DNA of 64,000 nucleotides from contig NC_088777.1 of NCBI RefSeq assembly GCF_954871325.1, forward strand, positions 4,900,509 through 4,964,508, in the 5' to 3' direction. The position numbers and the translations under genes were made by a program. Shown in pieces: positions 23,109 through 35,298 of the stretch. The notes under the pieces are model-generated. The model saw only the letters and a list, made by a program, of their open reading frames with translations, searched no databases and was not told the origin of the DNA. The stretch's first letter is position 1, and each line of letters begins with the position of its first letter. Source of the DNA: Gordionus sp. m RMFG-2023. Lineage: Eukaryota > Nematomorpha > Gordioida > Chordodea > Parachordodidae.

Positions 23109-25842
23109 TGTTGTAATTGTGGTAATATTCAAATTTACTAGATTAAGAAAAACGCAGGCAAATTACTTTTAAACAAAATTACGAAGCCTAAAGATATTCA
23201 AATCTACTCAAGAAAAAAGAATTAAATCTCGGTACAAGACTATGCAAATGTTGATTAAAGAAAAAGGATATATAATGGAGAAATTATGATGCGAAAAAGG
23301 AGGATTAGATTATAATTTTTAACTTAAATTTACTTTTTAATATTTTATTCTTATATTAATTTTAATTTTCTTTTATTTTGATTATGTTTTTCACTTTGTA
23401 TTTAATTATATTTATTATTATTTAATAAAGGATTCAACTATAATTTTAGTATATATTTCTTTTTATATTTAGGTTCTTAAGTACACAAACAAAAACTCTC
23501 AATTGTGACAGTGGTGTTGGAGAGAGGAGGCGACAGGGCAATTACAACTTTCAGTCTAATGCACGGTGGGACAAGGAGATGTGTCAAACTGTATTCTAAT
23601 GCAAAAAAAAAATTCCAGAAGAACGTAAGAATGAGAAATAAATTGAAATTGTAAAAATAGCAATAGTTTTGAAAAATTTAAAAACACCGTAAATTTTTGG
23701 GCGTAAATCAAAAAAATAAAAGTGAAAAGGAAAAATTATTTTGTTAAGATTATGTCTATGTAGAATATAAAATCTAAAATTAAAAACGAATTATATAGGA
23801 AACATTCATAGTAGATATGATATAAAGAAGTTTGTGTTTAATTATTTAAAGGTGATAATTAGGAATTTTATATTTAGAAGTTACTGGTAAACTAAAACCA
23901 TTTGAATTTTGAAACTAATAGAGACTATGATATTTTAGATTTTAGAATTATTATTAATTGATCACTAGAAATAACTATGACAAGGAAAAAGAAACATAAA
24001 TTGCGAAGGTTAATATTAAACTAATTGTTTGCTAAGATATAATAATTTAAAAATTCGGCGAATAAAATTAGAATATAAATTTATTGTTAGGAAATAGTTG
24101 ATGTTGTAATTAAATTCTTATTGAAGATTTACGTTTAACTTTTATTTTAAGGGCTGCAAGAGATAAAACAGCCTCAAGGATTTGATGTGTGAATTTAGTA
24201 TAATATAAGGTTGTAGATTAACCAAAAATCTTCATAAAGAGAAACGGCTTTCGTCATTATAAAATTTATGCCGCAATCGAGCTCAATTAGAGATCGGATT
24301 TTTATTTTTTTGAATCATAAATAAGATTTGAGATCAATTATGCAACATTATTCTAATAATAGCAGAGAGAAAAACATGCTTTAGAAATATATATCCTTGT
24401 TTTTCAACAACATGTGTTGAAAACTTTAATGATTAGATTTCATTTATTGTTCAAAAACGTGGGTATGAAAACCATAATGATAGAGTACAGTGGTTGTTCA
24501 ACAAAGTAGGTGTGAAAACCATGATGATAGAGTTCAGTGGTTGTTCAACAAACATATATATGAAAAATAAAATGATTAGATTTCATTAGTTTTTCAAAAA
24601 CGTGTGTGCGAAAAGAGATTATATATTTCAGCAGTTTTTTATCAAAGGATATAAACAATATATAGAAGAAAATAAATAAAAGACTTGAGCGCCCATATAA
24701 AGTAGGAGGAAATAAAGTTGCAATTTTTATTTAAAAAAAAAGATATATTTATATTTTGGAAAAATATTTAGAATTTTTTTTAGATTCAAGACTATCAAGA
24801 GAAATTTAGATTTAAAGGACTACTAACGCAAATAACTCAATGAAGATATAGGTCTGAACTTCATTGAGGGTAAAGGGGTTGTGGAATTTAATATAAATAT
24901 ATAAATATTTCGCATATTTTGATTATATTATTATTTTAAGATCTAATTTAGAGGAAAAAGTGAGCAAATATTTCGAAGTTAAGAAATTGATTATGTAAGG
25001 AAGAATTAGATTAGAGGTGATAACCTTAAGGGATAATTTACCAAAGGGATTAAAACGAAATATAATTAAAAGAGCTAGAAGAATGTATCGGGTATCATGA
25101 TAACAGAAGTGGATCGAGTTCGTCAATGGCCTATAGAGATCAAGAGATAATCATTTACAAGGGGTTGACAAGAAACAGAAGGATTCAAGAATTTAAGATT
25201 GTAATCGGATACCAAGAGATAATCGTTTACAAGGGGTTGACAAGAAACAGAAGGATTAAAGAATTTCAGATTGTAATCCGATACAAACAGCCCTTAGAAG
25301 TGAAGAATATTAGACAATAGATCGCCGTCGTTAGAAACTAGAAGACATTAAAGATTAAGACAATAGATTCGGTGGAGAAACAAGATCAGTAAAGTCAAAA
25401 TCGAAAGAAAGGAGATCACTCGCAGAATGGTGGGACTAATCTAAGTGGAGGGGTGTTGTAATTGTGGTAATATTCAAATTTACTAGATTAAGAAAAACGC
25501 CAGACAGGCAAATTACTTTTAAACAAAATTACGAGCCGAAAGATATTCAAATCTACTCAAGAAAAAAGAATTAAATCTCGATACAAGACTATGCAAATGT
25601 TGATTAAAGAAAAAGGATATATAATGGGCGAAAAAGGAGGATTAGATTATTATTTTTAACTTAAATTTACTTTTTAATTTATTCTTTTATTAATTTTAAT
25701 TTTCTTTTATTTTGATTATGTTTTTCACTTTGTATTTAATTATATTTATTATTATTTAATAAAGGATTCAACTATAATTTTAGTATATATTTCTTTTTAT
25801 ATTTAGGTTTGGATTTCCAATGTCAAATCCCCCTTTGTGACA
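23109..25842 (+). mobile_element. LTR retrotransposon fossil nested in hAT element
   Basis: Direct repeats of about 400 bp (23109-23510 and 25454-25842) start TGTTGTAATTGTGG and end TGTGACA. They are very similar apart from a few small indels, so the insertion is fairly recent. A purine tract (GTGGAGGGG) precedes the right repeat. The 1.9-kb interior has no long coding region; it holds about four tandem units of roughly 55 bp (24390-24620) and a two-unit repeat of about 75 bp at 25126-25275. It looks like a non-autonomous element. No clear target duplication. Confidence 0.85.
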
Positions 25843-26109
25843 ATAAGATGCCAATTAATTTTAATATACTTTTTATTAATATAACATCTATAATTTAATT
25901 ATACCATAACTTATGTCATTTAAATATATTATAATGATTAGTTATAGTTTATATTCAATTCAATTGCAATTCTAAAAGTATATAAAATATTTTTAATGTT
26001 AAATTTTATATAATAAGTAATACATTAATCTATATACATAATAAGTAATAAACAAATATATATATGAAATTTGAAATAAATATTTAAAATAATATTTAAC
26101 ATTAATATC

Positions 26110-26240
26110 TCGAAGATTTCTTTTTAGAAATACCAAAATTTCAATTTTTCAGAGGTCAGCCTGCAGCGATGGTAACTGTCAATCTCACCAGCTTCACTAA
26201 AAACAGATTCTGAAGAGATTATCGCACACTTTAATAAATA
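26110..26240 (-). pseudogene. hAT transposase C-terminal relic
   Basis: Minus strand reads SSESVFSEAGEIDSYHRCRL then TSEKLKFWYF, the SERxFSxAGxI...RxxL block found at the C-terminus of hAT transposases. The rest of the gene is missing, lost before or with the deletion that made this short copy. Confidence 0.7.
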
Positions 26241-26514
26241 ATATGTGCAAAAAAATAACAATATGGCAGAATGTTTATTAATTAATTATTATTATTAAAA
26301 AAATATTCATAAAAATGGATTTCGATTTTATTTATAAAAATAAATGATTTTAGACTTTTTTTAAAAAATTTTATAACATTTTATTTTTGTTAAAGACGCC
26401 ATTTTATATCGGATCTGATCGGAAAATTATATAATATTAACCGATAACCGATATTTTAAAATAAGAGAAATATCGGCCCGATCCTATCCGAAATAAAATA
26501 TCGGTACATCCCTA

Positions 26515-27021
26515 ATTTTGATAGGTATTCCATATTCAACTATAGGTATCATGTCATGTTTTAGACTTTGCCAAAAAAAACTTTTAAAAAAATGATTCTT
26601 TCTTGATGACAAATTTATAGAGCAAATTATCCTGAATATAATCAAAAATATTAATAATTCAAATATGCCCTACAGCAATACTTTAATAAAAAATATTTGT
26701 TAAAAGCATCGGTCATCGATAATTCATTGTTTAATGCAAAAAAAATTTAAAAATATTCCATCCAAAAATCTACCAATCCAATGTCAAATTTATATCTTAA
26801 TCTAAGCAATAATCGCTATGACAAGCCATAGACGTAAAAAAAAAATTTGGAACTACAACATTTAACAATAACAAATATTTCTTGCATATTTTGGTATAAT
26901 AAATGATATAAGATAATCGTTTTTAAAAAAAAATCAACTTTATTTATGGATATATTATATAAACCAGCGTTATGGTTAATTTTCTAAGAACAACATCACA
27001 TAGCTTGAGCAAAAGATAGAG
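26515..27021. other. AT-rich spacer
   Basis: No exon, RNA or repeat boundary recognised. Confidence 0.4.
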
Positions 27022-27207
27022 TCAATCATTTTGTAACTCCGAGATTATTCTGCTCACAATCATTTCCGGTTCCTCCATGGCTCCCATTATATTGAGGGAT
27101 GCTTCCGCCGGAGAATTATTCATCATCTCTGATAAGAAAATCTGTCCTGTTGCATCCAAATGAGATTGAATCTTTACTATGCTAACTATGATTCGTTTGT
27201 TTCGCAT
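27022..27207 (-). CDS. Terminal exon, possible KH-domain half
   Basis: Minus-strand frame ending in TGA at 27022-27024. The later part reads KIQSHLDATGQIFLSEMMNN, SPAEASLNIMGAMEEPEMIV and SRIISELQND. The layout (TG.I.ISE...SPAE..L.IMG....A..II.EL) resembles the second half of a KH RNA-binding domain as in poly(rC)-binding proteins. Composition is clearly protein-like compared with the flanks. The true start of the exon is unclear; an AG lies near 27178. This is a family guess only. Confidence 0.45.
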   Translation of the reverse strand: MRNKRIIVSIVKIQSHLDATGQIFLSEMMNNSPAEASLNIMGAMEEPEMIVSRIISELQND

Positions 27208-27524
27208 ACTTAGAATTATTAAGGATATAAAAAATTAATTTGCCACTAACGAAGCGTGTGCAAAGTTCCACAAATATCTGAAAAAAATGTATAAATTATA
27301 ACATTTTTGACAAACATTTTAAGGGGATAAGGATGGGGAAAAAAAATATAAAAAAAATTCTTCCGAAAGTAAATCTGTATCCCAGGAATATTTAACTAGT
27401 TTATGTTAATACTCATCTACGTAAAATCTACGATTAAACAAGTTAAATGACCATTATAAATTACTCTAGTATTTATTAGAAATTACCAGTATTAATAATG
27501 AGCGGCATCGTTCTATTAACCCTT

Positions 27525-27640
27525 CACATACTCTGTCACTCTCATATCTCCTTCCTTCCCGACAATTAAACAGCTCGTTAATATCTGCAGCTTAATCTCC
27601 CTTGATGATAGCCTAACTGGACCAAGTCCTCGCAATGTGG
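27525..27640 (-). CDS. Possible upstream exon of the KH-like gene
   Basis: Minus-strand frame RGLGPVRLSSREIKLQILTS then CLIVGKEGD. The VGKEG stretch could be the GxxG loop of a KH domain. Acceptor-like ACATAG lies at about 27642. I could not find a donor whose phase fits the exon at 27022-27207, so the link is unproven. Confidence 0.25.
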
Positions 27641-27699
27641 CAGACCTATGTTTTCAGATACAGCTTTTTCCGATGTAATAAATTACGAAAATATATTTT

Positions 27700-28379
27700 T
27701 ATTTTACCCATAATTTTAAGCGCAAATTTTAAATTACATATATTCTTAAAAACTATTTAAGAAAAATAAAATAAATACATCATTTCGTATAAGTAACAAA
27801 TCTTTAAAGGTCTTTGAAGAAACGAGAAAAATTTGGCGCCAATTCGAATCTTTAACTTCCGGAGTACTTTACGGTTTACGAGTTTTCAAGCATTTAGGGG
27901 AATAATTTTTTGCCTCTTATTAGACACCTTATATACGATGTAAAAACCCTGGCAAAGAATGTCGGCCCTTTAGGAAATATGCATTTTTTTCTACCAAATA
28001 TTGAAATTTTCAACTGCTTAAAATAGATGGCGTTATATGAAATTACGGATACGGTTATAACTCAGTTTAATTGGTACATATTTAATAAAAAATTCTATAT
28101 TTTATTACAAAAAAAAATATTCTGTTATTGGTAAGTTAACTTTTCACATCGTAAAAAAGTGTCTAAATAAAGGGCAAAAAATTATCTTCGAAGGCCCAAC
28201 TCCCCCAAATTCATTAAAATCATGCCTAAAAAGGTAATCCGGAACTAAAAGATTCAAATTGGCACCAATTTTTTTTTCCTTCTTGTGATAGATCCTTAGA
28301 GATTTTTTTTTACCCACACAAGGAAAAGGAAAAAAAACTCTTCTTCATCTGATTTTTTTCATTTTTTTTTGTTGGCTTT
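27700..28379. other. AT-rich spacer
   Basis: Nothing recognised. Confidence 0.4.
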
Positions 28380-29233
28380 ATCGTATTTTGTTTATTTATT
28401 TTCTAACCAAATGCACGATTAACTAACCCAAAAATTTCAAACCCTATCAAAAATTTATTATATTATACATAAGAAAGTTTTTTACCAACCATTTAATTTA
28501 AGACCACTTTAAGTAATTAATAAACTATTGGCCATTTTTAATAATTTTTATCAATTAATTTATTTTTTAAAATTATTATCATTTTGGCACTGCTTTGCAG
28601 ATTGTTTCAAAGAATTAGAAATGAACAGTATATGAAAATTAAACATTCCATTGTACATTTTTTTTCCCCAACAAACTGATTAATTGACATAATTTTAATT
28701 TATTATAAAAGCGGGCCATCCAGAATTTTTAATTCTTTTTCACCTTTTATGTCCAGCATAAATTTGTAAATATTTAATTCTACCCAGCATTTTTTTAAAA
28801 ATTTTACCATTTTCTATACTATACCGTTTTTTATGAACATTATTTTTTGGAAAACAATACCACACCATGCAGATAATTAATCTTCTTATATAGTGATTGC
28901 GGTGATCAAAATTTGACGAAAGGTTCTAAATCGCTAAAATATTAAATGGCTAAAAATTGGGAATTTCGCATGTATATTCTAAAATATTTTTTAAAGTAAA
29001 TTTAAAATTAATATTAATATAATTACTTTATCAAAACACAAACTTATAACTTTATACAAATAAATTTTACTATAATAACAAATTATTAGATTTCTTATAA
29101 AAATAAATTAAATCACGAGTACAAAATAACCCCGACTTGTTTCTTATATTATATTAAAGTAATAATTTTTAATTTAGAGACAAAAATGTATTCTATACAT
29201 ATTTTAGCATAAATAAAAACCTACTATTTTTTT

Positions 29234-29429
29234 TAGTGTTGTTAAACGGGTAACTCAATATTTTAACCAGAAAAATATTGTCTAAGCCTCGATATTTCGT
29301 TAATAGATGTTCAAATCTTTGTACCACCTATGGGCAAAATTTTAAGGCTTGCAATAATATTTTTCCTTATAAAGTATTGAGTTAGCCGTTTTTAAAAATC
29401 GGCTCAAAATGACCCGTTTAACAAAACTA
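29234..29429. mobile_element. hAT-type MITE ('TAGTGTTGTTAAACGG' family)
   Basis: Starts TAGTGTTGTTAAACGGG, ends GACCCGTTTAACAAAACTA, with the GCCTCGATATTTCG core. Absent from the equivalent place in copy A, so it came in after the duplication. Confidence 0.8.
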
Positions 29430-29984
29430 TTTTTTTTTATTAACTCGCTAGCTTACTATATATTTTTATCTTAACAATTTTTAGCCCTAACTATAATAGC
29501 ATCTCAAATATTATGCCCCTATGTGGCTATATGCCAGCGAGTTCTTGCTCTCTGTGAAATAAGAGAGTTAGCGCAAACGTAGCGCAGTGCAGCAGAGGTT
29601 CGTAATTTGTATCATTAATTACATTATATTCAAATTGATAAGAAAATTATTAACATTAATAAATTATTATATCAAAAATCATTATAAAGGAAAAATATAA
29701 AAATATTAGATTTTTTATATCAATTATATACTTTAATTTCTGATAAAAAAACATTATTAAAAGCATTATAATTAAAAAATATAAATTATTATTTTGTATA
29801 GAAATGTACTCTTTTTAAGTAATTTCTAATTCTAATAATGGATAAAAGAGTTCATCTTATGTTTTTATCTCTACTGCTTGAGGAATTAATAAAATAAATA
29901 TAGGTTTGTCATTAATTTAAATATGACATTATAAATTTTATCGTATAGTTATATGATTTAAAACAATTTTTTATAATAGCATTA

Positions 29985-30850
29985 TTGGTGAAAACCGCTA
30001 TGATTCATATACCAGATTACATATCTGACGATGCTTGTCATGTTTTTTCCTAGCCAAAATTTGATATAATGAATATAATAATTATGCATAATATTCAAAG
30101 ATGATATATTTTTTATAATATAGATATATTATATTCATTATAGAAAATGGAGACTGATTGGGAGCCAATCCCAGCTCTACCATCCATCCATTGCCTCCCT
30201 GCACTTCTTCATTTCCATCGATTGGAAACTGGTCTAAACTTTTGTAAATAGAATTTCTTTTACAGTTACTTTTATTATAGCATCACACTTTCTGGAGGAT
30301 TTTAAAAAACATAATAATATTTTATTTTGAATTATAATCTCAAAGCCAGATGAGTCAAACCTATATATACAAAGCAACACTAACTCACGACCGTAAAAGA
30401 GTTTTGATTCTACACTAAGATCGGCGTTTTATACGCCATAGTTAGAGGAATTACTAGAAAACTCGAGTAAATCTATATTGAGAAGAATTTGTCAGTATTG
30501 AAGTTTTAAAAAATTGTTTTATAAATAATCCAGAAATGTGTGATACAAAAATAGAAGTAATTGTAAAAGAAATTCTATATAACAAAGTTTAGGCATAAAA
30601 CAGTTCCCAATTGATGGAACTGAAGAAGCGCATGGAGGCAATTGATTGGATGGTAGAGCTGGGATTAGCCCCCAATCTGGTCTCCTTTTTCAATAATGAA
30701 CATAATATATTTATATTTGAAAAAATGCATCATCTTTGGAATTATTATGCATAATTATTAAATTCATTATATCAAACTTTGGTTAAAAAGCTCTTTAAAT
30801 AACAAGCATCGTCAGATATATAATCTGGTATACGAATCATAGCCCTTTTC
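29985..30850. repeat. Large inverted repeat within copy B
   Basis: The arm at 30040-30310 is the reverse complement of 30530-30790: both contain the CCATCGATTGGAAACTG / AATTGATGGAACTGAAGAAG block and the TTATGCATAATTATT block. Copy A has this sequence once (14440-14690). The structure is an inverted duplication that arose in copy B. Confidence 0.75.
30614..30754 (+). CDS. Short conserved frame, unknown (copy B)
   Basis: 46 codons starting MELKKRMEAIDWMVELGLAP. See the copy at 14532. Both copies stay open over the shared part although the flanking DNA has diverged with indels. Confidence 0.25.
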   Translation: MELKKRMEAIDWMVELGLAPNLVSFFNNEHNIFIFEKMHHLWNYYA

Positions 30851-31167
30851 CCTAATAACGCTATTACAATAAAGTATTGTTTTAAATTATATAACTATTA
30901 ATAATAATAAATTCGATAAAATTTATAAGGTTATTTTTAAATTAACGTCAAACACAGTCCTGCCAGGTTTCTCCTTAACAGCGGGAGACTCCCGCTATTT
31001 TTTAAACAATACACATTAGTGCAGAGCAATTAAGTGTTATTAAGAATAACAAAAAAATATATACGCCCATCTACTATGTTAAATATGTTACCTTATTTGT
31101 AAAGTAAAAAAAAAAATCCTGAAAATATTTATTGAGATAAGGAGAGAAATATTCGAAAAATATTTAC

Positions 31168-31630
31168 CATCCATCCCGCAAGATTTTAGGGGCTAAATAG
31201 GACCTGGTACCACATTTGTCTTTGATTTTATTCCTGCAGCTTAAATCTTTCTAGATTATGTAGTTTTTATAAATTAAATATATGCAAGTAAGAAAAGAGA
31301 GCCCTTATAAAGGTAATTTTGACTAATAAATTAAAGACCAAAATAAGATAAGTTATCACGAAACATTAGAATTTCTTTATTTCAGAGTGGGCAAGATGCA
31401 ACATAACTCTGATAAACTAGACCTTGAATACTATTATATTAAATGGCTCAATAATTTAGTTTTTTTAAAATAATATTCAAAAAGTTAAATATTTTCTTTA
31501 TATCTGTTGAAACTATTAATTGTTGTAATGTAAAAAAAATATATTACTTTGGACAGTCCGAAATCTGTGATCCGCCAAATGACCACGTCTAGCATTACAT
31601 TCCCAGGTTTAAGGTCTCTATGTACTATTC
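31168..31630 (-). pseudogene. Duplicated PKC-like kinase exons, broken
   Basis: Two exons survive. At 31548-31630 is GIVHRDLKPGNVMLD...RITDFGLSK, one codon shorter than its parent. At 31168-31250 is KDLSCRNKIKDKCGTRSYLA then PKILRDGW, five bases shorter than its parent, so it leaves in the wrong phase; APE has become APK and the Asn-binding PEN is PGN. Only the last few codons of the hinge/helix E exon remain (LHSKG near 31790) before a LINE fragment, and the DxW exon is missing. This is a dead partial copy of the gene at 15.2-20.1 kb. Confidence 0.8.
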
Positions 31631-31799
31631 CTGAAATATCAAAAAAAAAACAAAGCAAACTTGTTTTTACTAGATAACATTTTATTCGTTAATAAAAAAA
31701 ACTGATTTAAATCAAGGAGCCAATTTATATAAAATGGCATATTAAATATTTATAATATATGTGTTCCTAAAATGTAAAACCTTTAGAATGAAGTTCTTT

Positions 31800-33180
31800 A
31801 TACCTAGACATCCAAATTTGACATTGAAGTCAGCTATTAGTAGATTCTAACATTTTTAGTGTTATAAAGTTATAAAAGATTCAACAGAAATAAAAATGAT
31901 ATCCATTTATAACGCTTAAATAAATAAAGTTGCATTTAAAGTTAATATTATTTTTTTTTTTTAATTATTTTCTAAATATATTTTATTACTAAACAAATTA
32001 GAACATTCATTTGAAATTAGTATAAAATGTTTTTAAAAAATTGATGATATCTCATCATTGATTGGTTCAAAATCATTGAGGCCCTTAAAACCTGAACGTA
32101 TCTTTATTAGACCTTCATATATTTTTTTAATTCACAGATTTATACAGACTTATAATTTAAATATCTATTTCGGTTTCTTTCTTTAAGAGAATGATGAAAG
32201 ATACAAAGTAGGAGCCTAAGAAAAATATTCAGAAAAGCAAAGGCTTTGATATAAATTTTTTCTAAATATGAGCTGGTTTCTCTTTACATAATTTTATTTT
32301 TTATTTAATGATATTATTTTCTTAAACTATTTTTTATTTATTTGATATTTCTATAAATATTATCAATAAATAGATGATGATGACGTGTTAATAATAATTA
32401 ATTTTAGTGTATAATTAATTTTTTATATACCTAAAAAATGATGGATATAATAGAATTTTACTAAATAATGCATTATGGCTAAGTTAACACTTTAGTATAT
32501 GGCGTCAATACATACCATGTTTTGATTGGCCAGAAAAAAAACACATAGCCTAGCTCATAAACTATTAAATATTCAGCTTTAATTTAATTTTATTTTAAAG
32601 AATTGAGCTATACATTAATATAAAAGTTGTTTGGTTAAAAATCTTAACGCCTTTCTGAGATCTATAATAAAAAATTGAAGTGCTATAAAAAATAGAAGAA
32701 GCAATTTCTCCAAAATGTTTAAAAGTTGTTTATCTTTACATATATCTCCACAGTAGAAATTATTATTTAACAAAAAATCTTTAAGTTTTTAATTAATATA
32801 AAATTTTAAAAAGATGAAAATCTAAGAATTAGGAAAAACATACGGAGTGGGTACCCATCCTTTCGCATTGTGTCTCATAGCGCTTCTTATTGTCAACTAT
32901 GTTAAAATTTCAGGATCACCTTAATTATATATATATATATCCCAGAAGAATTTGTTGTCATACAAACCTGCTCCAGGTCTTAATTATCATTAATATTAAC
33001 ATTTTTATTGTATGATAAAATGTAGATTTTTGTAACATTTAGAATTAATATTAAGTCTGAATAACTTTTATAGGAAAATTTATTCGCGAAAATGTAAAAT
33101 TTTAAAAAGTTACTTTTGGACCTACTTAAGCGCCTTGTTAAAATATATATTTGGCTTAAATTTAAAATCTCCAAATTTAT
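31800..33180. repeat. Segmental duplication, unit X (copy B)
   Basis: Matches 8370-10026 and lacks the LTR element found at 10027-12147. It begins with a piece of the LINE endonuclease joined to kinase exon remains, which marks a breakpoint near 31800. Confidence 0.75.
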
Positions 33181-33686
33181 AGTTTTTAAATTATTTGATA
33201 AAGAAATTTTTGCCCCGAGAACACACTATATCCTCATTTTTTATCATTTAATTTTTCTTTAAATTAATAAAATTATGTCGCTGTTTTGCAGATTGCTTCA
33301 AAGGGAAATTGAAAATGAACAGTCTATAATATAAATATTAAAAAACTTTATTTTTTTCATTATTTATGCCCGGCCCAAATTTTTAAATCTTTAATCCTAA
33401 CTTGAATTTTTTTAATTTATTTTACCATTTCTAATGCCAACACTTACTCTTTGTGAAACAGAGTGAGAACGTAAACGTAGCGCAAGCGCTTAGCAACCCT
33501 CGAGGGTTTACAATTGTATCATTAATTACATTATATTCAAATTAATAAGTAAAATATTATCAACGCATTAATATTTTATTCCATCAATATGAGTTTATAT
33601 ATTTTATTTATAAAATGCATTATCATATATAAGATAACAAGTGATATCATTATATAATTAATTTGTTTGATATAATCATTATGGAT
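33180..33686. repeat. Segmental duplication, unit Y (third partial copy)
   Basis: Follows 12148-13040 with a large internal deletion; the last matching block is GATATAATCATTATGGATT at 33668-33686. The X-Y junction here is the empty site for the LTR insertion at 10027. Confidence 0.7.
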
Positions 33687-33689
33687 TAA

Positions 33690-35293
33690 TAAAATAGAGC
33701 TTTTTTTAAACTTCTAAATGCCGAATTTAACTCGGATCTAGGAATATTTGAATTGTATATAAAAAAATTTATATATATATTTAAATCATAATTAAGAAAC
33801 TAGAGATAAATTTGGTATAAAAAATACAATTTCCTTTTTATTAAATAAGAATATTTAAAAGTATAAAACAAATCATTGATCAATTTTAACGATTTATTTA
33901 TTTTGCATAATATCCTCCGAGAATAATTCGCTCATCTTTGATCTTTTCAGTTAAAAGAATGAATTTCACATGTGAAAAAGATCTCTAAACACTTTCCTTA
34001 TTTTCATATATATGAAAATATGATAAATTAACTAGGGTTGCAGGGGCAGCAAATAAGATTTTAGATAAAATATATTAATCAGGAGGGAGCTCTAGCTTGG
34101 CAGACTCGTAAAAAGCAAAATATTTTCCTTCTTCAATCTTTTAAAATCGCCAAATCGAGCAATTATTGTTCCAGGCAATAGTTGACCCTTTTTTTAATGT
34201 ATTCTCCTGCCAGTTGTATAACAAGATCATTGTTCAATAACTTCATACGAACTATCTATTATCGGATTAAATGGGCGTGGATATGAGTTTATTTCGACTC
34301 CAAAAATCACCAAGATTCTTTTCCGCAAAAAATCTTGTCATCATCATTAAGTAATATCTATAATATTTAGAGAATTATACTGTTTATTATATAATAAATT
34401 TAAAACATCATAAAATTTCATTTAAATTATTAATATTTGTATTCAATTATGCAAATATCTTAATATATGGTAAATATAAAATTCAATGAACCCCATTGAA
34501 CCCTGGACCAGGTTTTGTTTTGTTTTAGAAATTTTTTTAAAAAGAGCTTAAGTTCGGTATGAGGTCAGTAAATTTTTCAACCGTTTTCAGCTCCGGGTTA
34601 AAGTTCAATTCAAACCTCTCTTCTTTGGTGCTTTATTAGTAGTGGAGGTTAGTGCTTCAATCAGCTTAGTAGTCCCAAATAAAAAAAAATACATTATTGA
34701 AGAAAAAAATTAACTAATGGCGATCCATCAAAAAAAACAATGATAGTAATAAACATCCTTTATTATTAATTCCCATTTAGTAAATTCTAATTCCAAAATA
34801 TAATAGTTATTAACAAAATAAACAAAAAAAATGTCCACACCAAAATAAAAACTAGAGTAGGAACAATCATCTTGTTTTTGCCATTATTTGATAATTCCAA
34901 TTTTTATGGAGTCAACAAAAGCAATTGCATGGAATATTAGTTTATTTTTCTTTTGAAAAGAAATCTATTTTAGGCCATTATGTAATTTTCACTGAGAGAA
35001 TTCTAAACACAATCTCCCCTAACTCCATAAAATAGAGATTAATTAATGACAAAGATTGGTTTAAAATATTTTAAAAAAAATTTAACATTACCGAGATAAT
35101 AAAAGCAAAAATTAACGTTATGAAGATATGAAAGTTGATACCAAAAAAAATTAACGTTATAAAGATAGGAAAACGTTCATTTCTTGAATACGGCTATTAT
35201 ATATATAGATCATCTAAAAATATCAAAACGAAAAACAAAAAGTAATAATAGGTAAGGTTACAAAAATTATATTAAAACATAAATTTTTAATAT
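33690..35293. other. AT-rich spacer
   Basis: No exon or RNA gene recognised; a few short direct repeats around 35090-35170. Confidence 0.4.
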
Positions 35294-35298
35294 ATAAC

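Larger units (their letters stand above)
23003..26514. mobile_element. hAT-like element ('GTACCGATA' family), split by an LTR element
   Basis: Left end ...GTACCGATACC with CCGATCCGAT blocks; right end ATATCGGTACATCCCTA at 26498-26514. Without the inserted LTR element the host element would be about 0.8 kb. The same sequence lies at 3759-4300, which shows the insertion point. A piece of hAT transposase C-terminus is present on the minus strand near 26240-26110. Confidence 0.7.
28380..31010. repeat. Segmental duplication, unit Y (copy B)
   Basis: Follows 12200-15000 in order, for example GTTTCAAAGAATTAGAAATG (28610) against the block at 12290, and GCGGGAGACTCCCGC (30979) against 14888. Differences include a MITE inserted at 29234 and a local inverted duplication at 29985-30850. 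At its right edge copy B jumps directly to the sequence equivalent to 19030, skipping the exon at 15235 and the hAT element. Confidence 0.75.

Noticed and set aside
25126-25320. Repeated peptide IYKGLTRNRRI
   Set aside because: Tandem repeat inside the LTR element interior; no family features.
32980-33174. 64-codon minus-strand frame
   Set aside because: Lies in duplicated unit X and is closed in the other copy.
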